From assembly GCA_028704265.1 (NCBI GenBank), contig JAQVLH010000003.1, positions 1 to 18,249 of the forward strand: DNA of 18,249 nucleotides, written 5' to 3'. The translations under genes and the position numbers were made by a program. Positions 6,556-13,910 of the stretch are shown here, piece after piece (position 1 is the stretch's first letter; every line of letters starts with the position of its first letter). The notes under the pieces were generated by a model. It saw only the letters and a program-made list of their open reading frames with translations, was not told where the DNA came from and did not search any database. This DNA is from Candidatus Nanoarchaeia archaeon. Its GTDB lineage: Archaea > Nanobdellota > Nanobdellia > Tiddalikarchaeales > Tiddalikarchaeaceae.

Positions 6556-6617
6556 TATTACATCAATATTTGGATAAATTTTTTGTAAAGTCATTTATAT
6601 AACTAGTGTTGTTTAAA

Positions 6618-6628
6618 TTTATATAAAT
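6618..6628 (+). promoter_or_regulatory. Putative TATA box of the decarboxylase-ATPase-kinase operon
   Basis: TTTATATAAAT lies in the 108-bp spacer, centred about 41 bp before ATG 6664, predicting a leader of about 14 nt. It is the most TATA-like element in the spacer. Confidence 0.45.
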
Positions 6629-6663
6629 ATTTATTAATCATTAAATTAATAATTTTAAATACA

Positions 6664-7869
6664 ATGAACTTACCTAATTATTTAACTTATAAAAATAATG
6701 AAATTTATATTAAAAATATAAATTACAAAAAATTATTATCTTTTGGAACTCCTGTTGATATTATAATTTTAGATAGAATAAAAGATAATATCAATGTTCT
6801 TAAAAATATAATCAAAAAAGAAAAATCTAATTTAAAAATATACTATTGCTTAAAAGCATGTTATTTAAAAAAAATTTTACAAACTATAAAAACATATGGA
6901 GATGGTGTGGCAGTAGGTTCAAACTTAGAATTATTTATATCAAAAAATTCAAATTTTTCAAATGATAAAATTATATTTAATGGAGTTGGTAGAACAAAAG
7001 AGATTTTGATGAAAGTTTTGTATAATAAAATTAGATTAATATTGTCTTCTGAAACAGAATTTAATAATATACTTGACTCTAAATTTAAAAAGATTAATGT
7101 TGGATTAAGAATATCTAGTAAATATTTAGGAAAAAATCTTAAAATTAATGCAAAATACTCTAATATTGGATTAAGTTTAACTGAAGCTGAAAAAATAATT
7201 ATTAAAACTAAAAATACTAATATTAATATAAATGGATTTAGTTTTCATATTTTTTCAAATAAAACAAATTTAAATGATTATTATTTTGCAATAAATAAGC
7301 TAAATAACTTTATTAAACAAATGATTAAAAAATATAATCTTAAAATTGAATATGTTGATTTTGGTGGAGGATTTGCTCCTAGAATATTATTCAATTCTGA
7401 AAAGAAACTTGAAGATAATTTCACTAAATTTGTTCATTTATTAAATAATTTATTTGATAAAAATATTGAATTAATTTTGGAATTAGGAAGATATATTGTT
7501 TCAGATAGTTCTATGATTTTATCAAAAATTGTAACTGAAAATAACTCTTGGAAATTTATAAATATTGGAACAAATTATCTCATTCCTGCATTAGGATACA
7601 ATTTTTTTATTGTTCCCTGTGAAAAAAATATGAAAAATTTACACAAAAATATTATTTCAGATACAATGGGAACTATAATATCTAAATACACTGGAAATAA
7701 ATTACATGAAAAAGATAATATTTTGGTGTTAAATACTGGAGCATATACAAATGTTATGAAAGAACAATTCTTATTTAAAGATCCAATTAAAATATATATT
7801 GAAAATAATAAAATAATCAAAATAAAAAAAGGTATAACTGAAGGGGAGATATTAAAATATCATGGATAA
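6664..7869 (+). CDS. Fold-III PLP-dependent decarboxylase (ornithine/DAP/arginine family), atypical active site
   Basis: 401 residues, the usual length for LysA/ODC-type enzymes. The PLP lysine lies in KIYYCLKACY (K64; canonical YavKaN). GFSFHIFSN matches the glHxHiGS block, VDFGGGFAPR the glycine-rich phosphate-binding loop, ELGRYIV the EPGRyiv block, and NTGAYTNVMKEQF the C-terminal GAYt signature. The catalytic Cys of the GPtCDs/g motif is missing: the aligned stretch reads ISDTMGTIIS. Family members decarboxylate ornithine, diaminopimelate or related substrates, and the N-terminal domain of MccE, which acts in microcin C aminopropylation, belongs to the same class. The gene starts a three-gene operon, overlapping the ATPase by 8 bp. 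A decarboxylase with altered chemistry, or an epimerase-like activity, is possible. Fold certain; substrate unknown. Confidence 0.8.
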   Translation: MNLPNYLTYKNNEIYIKNINYKKLLSFGTPVDIIILDRIKDNINVLKNIIKKEKSNLKIYYCLKACYLKKILQTIKTYGDGVAVGSNLELFISKNSNFSNDKIIFNGVGRTKEILMKVLYNKIRLILSSETEFNNILDSKFKKINVGLRISSKYLGKNLKINAKYSNIGLSLTEAEKIIIKTKNTNININGFSFHIFSNKTNLNDYYFAINKLNNFIKQMIKKYNLKIEYVDFGGGFAPRILFNSEKKLEDNFTKFVHLLNNLFDKNIELILELGRYIVSDSSMILSKIVTENNSWKFINIGTNYLIPALGYNFFIVPCEKNMKNLHKNIISDTMGTIISKYTGNKLHEKDNILVLNTGAYTNVMKEQFLFKDPIKIYIENNKIIKIKKGITEGEILKYHG

Positions 7870-8587
7870 AAAAATAATTTATGTTTATAGTACTAAAGGA
7901 GGAGTTGGGAAATCCACAATAAGTATTAATTTAGCATTCTATCTTAAAAAAATACACAAAAAAGTAACTCTTCTTGATATGGACTTCGCTGGCCCAAGTA
8001 TACCCCTATTATTGGAAAAAAATTATAAGAATAAATTAAAAATGAAAAATTTTTATATAATTCCATTTAAAAAAAATGGTTTAAATATATCTTCTATAGG
8101 TTTTATAAAATCTCCAAATGAAATTTCTTTTTTGACTGGAAAATATTTAGAAGGAGCAATTAATCAGTTTTTGAATGAAGAATTATTTAAAATTTCAGAT
8201 ATAATAATTGTTGATATGCCCCCTGGATTTGGAGAATTTCATAGATATTTATTTACAAATTATCCTGGTAAGGTTATTTTAATTACAATACCTCATTTTT
8301 TATCAAAAGAAAATTTAAAGCGCGGATTAACTTTATTAAAACATATTAATATACCTATCCTAGAAATTATTGAAAATATGGCTTATTTTGAATGTTTAAA
8401 TTGTAAAAAAAAACATCAAATTTTCGGAGAAAATATTACTAAAAAAGAATTTCCTTTTAAAATTATACAAATTCCTTTTAATATTAATTTAGAAAAATCA
8501 GTTTTAAGTAAACAAAAAATGTTTTCAAAAAATATTGATAATATATTTAAAGAAATTGCATCTGATATAATAAATGAGGTACAATAA
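7862..8587 (+). CDS. Mrp/MinD-type deviant Walker A ATPase
   Basis: 241 residues. The deviant Walker A KGGVGKST is at 12-19, Walker A' LLDMDFAGPSIP at 38-48, and the switch region VDMPPGFGE at 117-125. NMAYFECLNCKKKHQIFG at 172-189 parallels the Mrp/ApbC/NBP35 nMsyFxCpxCgxxxxiFG block, whose CxxC (C178, C181) binds a bridging Fe-S cluster at the dimer interface. Mrp proteins are ATP-dependent Fe-S carriers; MinD/ParA relatives are spatial switches. The CxxC supports the Mrp side. Its 8-bp overlap with the decarboxylase and 1-bp overlap (TAATG) with the kinase show strict co-translation, so it probably serves this pathway rather than general Fe-S assembly. No Fe-S client is obvious in the operon. 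Confidence 0.8.
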   Translation: MDKKIIYVYSTKGGVGKSTISINLAFYLKKIHKKVTLLDMDFAGPSIPLLLEKNYKNKLKMKNFYIIPFKKNGLNISSIGFIKSPNEISFLTGKYLEGAINQFLNEELFKISDIIIVDMPPGFGEFHRYLFTNYPGKVILITIPHFLSKENLKRGLTLLKHINIPILEIIENMAYFECLNCKKKHQIFGENITKKEFPFKIIQIPFNINLEKSVLSKQKMFSKNIDNIFKEIASDIINEVQ

Positions 8588-9657
8588 TGTCAGTAAAATC
8601 CAAACCTAAAGATATTTTTTTTGAACTTATCCCGGATAAAATAATTGAATACATATTAATACAATATGATATAAAAAATTGGTCTATAATTCCATTTTTT
8701 TCATTAAATAAAACTGTTATGGATTTAAATCAAAGAACAAATACTTCAAGAAAAGTTTTAATTAGAGTAAAAAATAAAATATTTTTTTTAAAAGAATTTC
8801 CATGGTATTGCTCAAACAAAAAATTTATTGAATCAGAATTAAATTTTATTAATTTTTTACATAATCATAATTTTAAAGTTGTAAATATTATGAAATCTTT
8901 AAAAAAAGAGTTTTTTTCTTCGTTTAATAAAAAATACTATTTTTTAAGTAATTTTATTGAAGGTGAATCATGGACTAAATCTGTACAAGAATCAAAAAAT
9001 GCAGGAATATTTTTAGGTAAATTTCATAAATTATCTTATAAATATAAAAAAAATTGTATTTCTTTTAAAACGGAAAATGTATTTGATTCTGCTGAAAAAA
9101 TGCTTAATCTTGCTGCTAATTATTTTTCAAATAAATTTAAAAATAATAAATATTTTAAGGAATATCTAATTTTTTCACAAAATATTTTATTGATTAATAA
9201 AAATAAAGTAATTAAAAAAGGATATTTTAATTTAACTTTACCTATACATGGAGATTATAACCCATTTAACTTAATTTTTTCAAAAAAAAAAGATATTATT
9301 GCATTAATTGATTTTGATAATTTTTGTTTTGATAATCCGGTTCATGATATTGCAGAAGGATTAATAAGATTTTCTTATCTTAAATTTGGGAAATTAACAT
9401 CTAATTATGAAGATATCCCTAATGAATATAACAAAGAACATGCTGTTTCATTTATTAATTCATACAAAAAATTTAATCCTTTAATTTATTCTAAAATTAA
9501 AAATTACATAAAAGAAGTTTGTATAATTTTAGCAATAGAATTTTCAGCATTGGGTATATTATGTGATTATTATGAACCTGAAAAAATTAAATTATTATTA
9601 AAAAGTATAAAAAATTTAGAAAAAGAAACCAATAATATTTTTAAGTTTATAAATTAA
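8587..9657 (+). CDS. APH/homoserine kinase-like small-molecule kinase
   Basis: 356 residues with an aminoglycoside phosphotransferase/choline kinase fold. The N-lobe has the candidate ATP-binding Lys in FFLKEFPW (K69). The catalytic loop HGDYNPFN is at 221-228 (Brenner motif HxDxxxxN) and the metal-binding LIDFDN at 241-245, followed by PVHDIAEGLIRF, typical of APH and ThrB2-like kinases. Such enzymes phosphorylate hydroxyl groups on small metabolites. The ATG overlaps the ATPase stop as TAATG. Its own stop codon shares TTAA with the stop of the convergent dTMP-kinase-like gene. As a pathway enzyme it could activate a hydroxymethyl or alcohol group, but no substrate can be read from the sequence. 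Family call firm. Confidence 0.78.
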   Translation: MSVKSKPKDIFFELIPDKIIEYILIQYDIKNWSIIPFFSLNKTVMDLNQRTNTSRKVLIRVKNKIFFLKEFPWYCSNKKFIESELNFINFLHNHNFKVVNIMKSLKKEFFSSFNKKYYFLSNFIEGESWTKSVQESKNAGIFLGKFHKLSYKYKKNCISFKTENVFDSAEKMLNLAANYFSNKFKNNKYFKEYLIFSQNILLINKNKVIKKGYFNLTLPIHGDYNPFNLIFSKKKDIIALIDFDNFCFDNPVHDIAEGLIRFSYLKFGKLTSNYEDIPNEYNKEHAVSFINSYKKFNPLIYSKIKNYIKEVCIILAIEFSALGILCDYYEPEKIKLLLKSIKNLEKETNNIFKFIN

Positions 9658-10253
9658 TTTTTTATAAAATGAATTATAATATTTACTAATGATTCAATAG
9701 ATAAATTATCAGTTTGTATTATTTTCCAATCTTCACTTTTGGGAACATTGCTCAAACAAAAATTGTCATATTCTTGGAACATATCTAAATTATTAGATAA
9801 ATAAATATCAAAAGAATCAGTGGGTTTATTTTTTTTAAATCGTTCTATTTTAGTTGATAACGTTGATGTTAAATAAATATTTTTTTTAAAATGAATTCCT
9901 TTGTCATAAATTTTAAAAATATCCCTATTTTTATTCAAATAAAAAAAAGAAAAATGATTTAATGTAGATAATAAGTACCTATCTTGAATTATAAATTCTT
10001 TTTTATTTATTTTATAATTGTTTATATCTATTATTTTTGTTATAATATAAAATAAATCTTGAGAAATATCTGGGGCAATTAATTTATCTCCTTTAGAAAT
10101 AAGTTTTTTTGAAAAATAATTATCTGAAATGTAATCTTTATTGTACTTAACTCTCACATTTTCTTTTTTTAATTTTTCAATTAATTTTTTTGCAATTGAA
10201 GTTTTACCTGCATAATCTACTCCTTCTAATAAACATCCTTCTATAATTGTCAT
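9654..10253 (-). CDS. dTMP kinase-like deoxynucleoside monophosphate kinase
   Basis: 199 residues. The P-loop EGVDYAGKTS (10-19) and the DRY motif QDRYLLSTLNHFSF (90-103) are typical of thymidylate kinase (FEGiDGsGKtT; DRYvdSslAYQ). The P-loop interior DYAG departs from the usual DGSG/DGAG, and the C-terminal lid is not strongly conserved. Thymidylate kinases convert dTMP to dTDP; viral relatives also accept modified dNMPs. It is the second NMP-kinase-like gene in the window, after the AdkA-like one in the TS operon. Its stop overlaps that of the APH-like kinase. A TTTAAATA box near 10273-10283, about 26 bp before the ATG, suggests its own promoter, although it is colinear with the S66 peptidase 96 bp upstream. 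It may be a housekeeping Tmk or part of the modification pathway. Confidence 0.7.
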   Translation of the reverse strand: MTIIEGCLLEGVDYAGKTSIAKKLIEKLKKENVRVKYNKDYISDNYFSKKLISKGDKLIAPDISQDLFYIITKIIDINNYKINKKEFIIQDRYLLSTLNHFSFFYLNKNRDIFKIYDKGIHFKKNIYLTSTLSTKIERFKKNKPTDSFDIYLSNNLDMFQEYDNFCLSNVPKSEDWKIIQTDNLSIESLVNIIIHFIKN

Positions 10254-10349
10254 ATTAACTATTAATAAAATTTTATTTAAAAAATTATCTGTATTTGTAA
10301 CTTTTTAAATTAAAATTTATTGAATATAATATAATTATTAAAATATAAT

Positions 10350-11351
10350 TTAATAAACTGCAGAATCTAAAAAACTTATTTGTTTTTTATCTCCATTCAA
10401 AAAAATGTGTATACCTAAAGGGAAAGTAATTAAGGGAGAAGTATGGCCACAATCAACATCAACAATAATTGCAATATTATATTTTTTACCAAAATTTATT
10501 AAAATATCATAAAATATTTTTTTATTATGCTCTGAATCAATTATTGAACCTCTACCAAACAATAAACCTTTAATTTTTTTAAATACTTCTAATTGTTCTA
10601 AATAAACTAACTTAGCCTCAATTTCTGAAATATTTTTACTATCTTCTTCTAAAAATAATATTGAATTTTTAAAATTCGGAAAAAATTTTGTTCCTCCTAA
10701 TAAGCATAAGGTAGATAAATTACCTCCAATTAATATTCCTTTAACATTTTTTGACAATAAAAATTTAGGTTTTTTTGAAATTTTTGTTTTTCGTTCCCTA
10801 TTATCTTCTTTATCCCACAATAAAAATTCATCTGTAAATTTTTTTGGATAATTTATATTACCAATTATTTTATTTTTGAATAATACCTTTTTAAACCATT
10901 TAACTGAAAATTTATGTATATTAAATTCTCCAAAAGTAGGTAAGACAGTAGGTCCATTAAAAGTAACCATCTTTGTTTTTTTAAAAATAGCAATGTTTAT
11001 AGCTGTAATGTCACTAAATCCACAAAAAATTTTGGGATTTTTTTTTATTAAGTTATAATCTAATAAAGAAATAATTGAATTAGAATTATTTCCTCCTGTT
11101 GAACATATTATTGCTTTAATTGTTTTGTCTTTAAAAAAATAGTTTATATCACTTGCTCTTTCTTCAGGTGTTCCTGAAGTATATCCATTTTTTTTCTTTG
11201 CATTTTTTCCTATAATAGGATTTAATCCCATTTTTTTTAAAGCTAATATTCCTCTGTTAAATCTTCTATTAAAATCTTTAATTGTGGAAGAAGGACTTAC
11301 AATTCCTATATTATCTCCAATTTTCAAATGAGCAGGTTTAATCATATTCAT
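10350..11351 (-). CDS. MccF-like S66 family peptidase (LD-carboxypeptidase fold)
   Basis: 333 residues. The S66 Ser-Glu-His set is present: nucleophile S113 in GFSDITAI, Glu in ILFLEED (E235/E236), and H303 in CGHTSPLITFPLG. The segment IICSTGGNNSNSIISLLDY (81-99) has the STxGGxNSN form seen in the MccF subfamily, rather than the RGGYG of LdcA. LdcA trims peptidoglycan tetrapeptides, a substrate absent from archaea; MccF confers self-immunity to microcin C by cutting the aminoacyl-nucleotide amide bond. An aminoacyl-nucleotide hydrolase is therefore the better inference, and the nearby AsnRS-like core could supply such a compound. The start ATG (11351; alternative 11345) overlaps the methyltransferase by 14 bp. 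Family and catalytic residues firm; natural substrate inferred. Confidence 0.82.
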   Translation of the reverse strand: MNMIKPAHLKIGDNIGIVSPSSTIKDFNRRFNRGILALKKMGLNPIIGKNAKKKNGYTSGTPEERASDINYFFKDKTIKAIICSTGGNNSNSIISLLDYNLIKKNPKIFCGFSDITAINIAIFKKTKMVTFNGPTVLPTFGEFNIHKFSVKWFKKVLFKNKIIGNINYPKKFTDEFLLWDKEDNRERKTKISKKPKFLLSKNVKGILIGGNLSTLCLLGGTKFFPNFKNSILFLEEDSKNISEIEAKLVYLEQLEVFKKIKGLLFGRGSIIDSEHNKKIFYDILINFGKKYNIAIIVDVDCGHTSPLITFPLGIHIFLNGDKKQISFLDSAVY

Positions 11352-12153
11352 TTTTTTTTGTTAGAAACAGTTCAATTTCTTCTTTTTCAACTCTTTTTTG
11401 GTAAAGTAAAATGGAATATCCTGCGTATTTTAAATTTTGATTAAATAATTCCATAAAATAAATTATTTTATCTTTTACTTCTTTTATTTTTTTAGAATCA
11501 TATTTTTGTATATGTTCTTTTTCAATAATATTTGATGCATATTCTTCTATATATTTTTCTCTATTTAAGTATTTAAAGTCTTTTGAATAAAATAGTTGCA
11601 AAGGAGTATCTTGTTTTAAACTTATTTCTTCAAAAAGTTTTAACCAAAAAGATTTACTCCAAATTTTAATTTCTGAATTCAATGCTTGTGATATTTTTTT
11701 AACTATTTGATTTGAAGGTTTTTTTATATAATAAATAGGCACCACTATTAAAATACCATTTTTTTTTAGTACTCTAATATATTCTTTAATTGCTTTTTCT
11801 TTATTTTTTATAAATGAGGTAACATTACTACACCATACACAATCAAAACTTTCTTTTTTGTAAGGCAATTTTTCTGCATTATATACTGAAAATTTTACTA
11901 ATTTGTTCACTCCATTGATTTTTGCATATCTTCTTGCTTCTTTGACAGAATTTTTGTTTATATCAATACCTATACATTTACATCCGGTTAATAAAGACAT
12001 ATTAACACTCGTAAAACCTGTATTTGAACCAATTTCCAATATTTTTTTTGAACTATTAATAAAAGCATTAACTGCAACTTCCTGAACTGTTTTTATTCCT
12101 CCAGAAGGTCTATTTCTTTCTCTAACTATTCCAACAAATTGTGAATAATCCAT
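11338..12153 (-). CDS. Class I SAM-dependent methyltransferase
   Basis: 271 residues. SAM-binding motif I ILEIGSNTGF is at 38-47, the acidic ribose-binding end of strand 2 is CIGIDIN, a NAEKLPY segment matches motif II/III surroundings, FDCVWCSNV matches motif IV, and RVLKKNGILIVV the post-IV strand. The C-terminal half (about 150-271) is helical and has no motif I recognise; it probably holds the acceptor specificity. The gene leads a minus-strand unit with the MccF-like peptidase (14-bp overlap), so both are co-translated. Microcin C maturation uses a methyltransferase-fold protein (MccD) that transfers the 3-amino-3-carboxypropyl group of SAM before decarboxylation by MccE; this protein could be such an enzyme or an ordinary methylase. 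The sequence alone cannot separate these. Confidence 0.78.
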   Translation of the reverse strand: MDYSQFVGIVRERNRPSGGIKTVQEVAVNAFINSSKKILEIGSNTGFTSVNMSLLTGCKCIGIDINKNSVKEARRYAKINGVNKLVKFSVYNAEKLPYKKESFDCVWCSNVTSFIKNKEKAIKEYIRVLKKNGILIVVPIYYIKKPSNQIVKKISQALNSEIKIWSKSFWLKLFEEISLKQDTPLQLFYSKDFKYLNREKYIEEYASNIIEKEHIQKYDSKKIKEVKDKIIYFMELFNQNLKYAGYSILLYQKRVEKEEIELFLTKKNEYD

Positions 12154-12177
12154 AAATATAAATTTGTTTATTCATTA

Positions 12178-12185
12178 ATATATTT
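12178..12185 (-). promoter_or_regulatory. Putative TATA box of the methyltransferase-peptidase unit
   Basis: On the minus strand AAATATAT is centred about 28 bp before the ATG at 12153, the spacing expected for a leaderless archaeal transcript. Confidence 0.45.
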
Positions 12186-12323
12186 ATCTATTTAATGATT
12201 TTTTTATTAAATCAGAAATACAAACCAAACAAGCCACTAAAAGCACTAAACTACTTTCTAAATATAATAAAAAATGATTAAAATAATATTAAATGATTTT
12301 TATAAAATCAACTTATTATAAAG

Positions 12324-12368
12324 TTTTTTAAATACAACCCCATTATTTTTATATTTGTTATAAGTGAT
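12324..12368 (+). promoter_or_regulatory. Putative promoter and RBS of the SepRS operon
   Basis: TTTTTTAAATA (12324-12334) is centred about 44 bp before ATG 12373, and GTGAT (12364-12368), 4 bp before the ATG, matches the archaeal anti-SD. Together they predict a short-leadered mRNA, unlike the apparently leaderless neighbours. The rest of the 219-bp spacer (12154-12372) is AT-rich and shows no other feature. Confidence 0.45.
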
Positions 12369-12372
12369 TTGA

Positions 12373-13899
12373 ATGGTAATTTTTGAAATAGATGAAATTA
12401 AAAAAGAAAGTGTTAAAAATTTTGAAAAAACTTGGCTTGATACAGCAAATTTAATACCTAAAAACACTGAAATTTCATTAAAAAAAGAAGGAAAACTGAC
12501 TGAATTTAGAGATCTTATCCAAAAATGCAGAAAAATATTCAGTAATTATGGATTTATAGAAACTGAGAATAAGACTCTAATAAGCACTGAAGATGTATAT
12601 AAGGAATACGGTCCTGAATCTCCTGCAATACTTGATAGAGCTTTTTTTGTTGCAAAACTTCCACGTCCAAATATAGGATTAAGCAAAGAAAAAGCAAAAG
12701 AAATAACAAAAATACTTGGGAAAGAATTTGATGAAAAAAAGTTAAAATCAGTCCTTAAAAGCTACAAGAAAGGAAAAATAGAAGGGGATGATTTTGTTGA
12801 AGCTCTTATAGACTGTTTTGAATGTAACACTTCTCAAGCAACTGAAATTATTGAAAAAGTGTTGTCAGAATTTAAAAGCTTACAACCTTTGCCTACAAAC
12901 ATAACTTTCAGAAGCCATATGACAGGAACTTGGTATCACACCCTTGAAGCAATGGTTAAAAAAAATCCTAAATATCCCATTGCTCTTTTTTCTGTAGGTC
13001 CAAGATACAGGAATGAGCAAAAAGAAGATGAGAGACATTTAAGGGTTCATCATTCAGTTTCATGTGTTATAATAGATCCTAACATGTCTTTAGAGGCTGG
13101 AGAAAAAATAATAAAAGAAGTTTTAAAAGCATTCGGATTTGAAGAAGTTAATTTTATAACAAAAAAGGCAACATCAAAATATTATGCTAATGGTATGGAA
13201 AAAGAGCTTTTTATAAAATGGAAAGATAACTGGCTTGAAATAGGTGATATAGGAATGTATTCTCCAATATCTCTTGCAAATTTTAACATTTCTTATCCTG
13301 TTTTTAATGCAGGATTTGGTGTTGAAAGGTTACTTATGGTCCTGCAGCAGTCTCATGATATAAGGGATTTGATATTTCCGCAATTTTCAAAAATAGTTTA
13401 TGATATAAATGAGCTTAAAAATTTGCTTCAAAAAAAATTAATGCCTAAAACTGAATTAGGAAACTTGTTGAGTGAAAAAATAGAACAGACTGTAAGAAAA
13501 TTTAAGAATGAAAAATCTCCATGTTCTTTCAATGCATATGAAGATGATAAAATTTCTGTAATTATATATGAAAATGAATTAGATAAAAAATTGGTCGGAC
13601 CTGCAACATTTAATGAGCTATACATTGAAGATGGAAACATATTATTTCAGGAAGAAAATGGACCTCATGAAAGCTTTGACAACTATCTTCATCTTATATC
13701 TCTATCATTAGGGGCTCAAATTGAAAAGGATTCACTGATAGAAAAAGAAAAAGAATATTCAGTAAAGTTAGTCAAAAGCCTTTCAAATATTAACCTTACA
13801 ATGTCTGAAGATTTCAAAAATTATCTGCTAGGCTTGCACAAGAAAATAGAAGTAAAAGGCCCAATATTTTTAAACATAAAATATAAAAAGAAAGAATAG
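12373..13899 (+). CDS. sepS: O-phosphoseryl-tRNA(Cys) synthetase (SepRS)
   Basis: 508 residues, close to the usual 530-540 of archaeal SepRS. This class II synthetase attaches O-phosphoserine to tRNA-Cys in the indirect cysteine pathway. Diagnostic blocks are FRSHMTGTWYHTLEA (179-193, phosphoserine pocket), motif 2 VGPRYRNEQKEDERHLRVHH (208-227) and motif 3 NAGFGVERLL (312-321). The C-terminal third after about 340 is the anticodon-binding region, ending in a lysine-rich tail. The start is the first ATG, placed just after a GTGAT anti-SD match; the N-terminus begins directly with a short helix as in other SepRS proteins. SepCysS follows 11 bp later and tRNA-Cys lies about 1.7 kb downstream, an unusually complete clustering. 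Base composition is visibly less extreme than in the genes before 12153. Confident identification. Confidence 0.96.
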   Translation: MVIFEIDEIKKESVKNFEKTWLDTANLIPKNTEISLKKEGKLTEFRDLIQKCRKIFSNYGFIETENKTLISTEDVYKEYGPESPAILDRAFFVAKLPRPNIGLSKEKAKEITKILGKEFDEKKLKSVLKSYKKGKIEGDDFVEALIDCFECNTSQATEIIEKVLSEFKSLQPLPTNITFRSHMTGTWYHTLEAMVKKNPKYPIALFSVGPRYRNEQKEDERHLRVHHSVSCVIIDPNMSLEAGEKIIKEVLKAFGFEEVNFITKKATSKYYANGMEKELFIKWKDNWLEIGDIGMYSPISLANFNISYPVFNAGFGVERLLMVLQQSHDIRDLIFPQFSKIVYDINELKNLLQKKLMPKTELGNLLSEKIEQTVRKFKNEKSPCSFNAYEDDKISVIIYENELDKKLVGPATFNELYIEDGNILFQEENGPHESFDNYLHLISLSLGAQIEKDSLIEKEKEYSVKLVKSLSNINLTMSEDFKNYLLGLHKKIEVKGPIFLNIKYKKKE

Positions 13900-13910
13900 T
13901 CTTTATATAT

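Noticed and set aside
10876..11058. 60-codon plus-strand ORF inside the S66 gene
   Set aside because: It lies opposite the nucleophile region of the MccF-like protein, has no motif and no promoter.
10350..11351. Peptidoglycan LD-carboxypeptidase role for the S66 protein
   Set aside because: No cell-wall genes are present, archaea lack murein, and the STGGNNSN segment fits MccF better than LdcA.
12184..12290. Hydrophobic minus-strand frame (LESSLVLLVACLVCIS) in the SepRS upstream spacer
   Set aside because: It has no start codon and is only about 34 codons long; probably chance, though a decayed gene end cannot be excluded.
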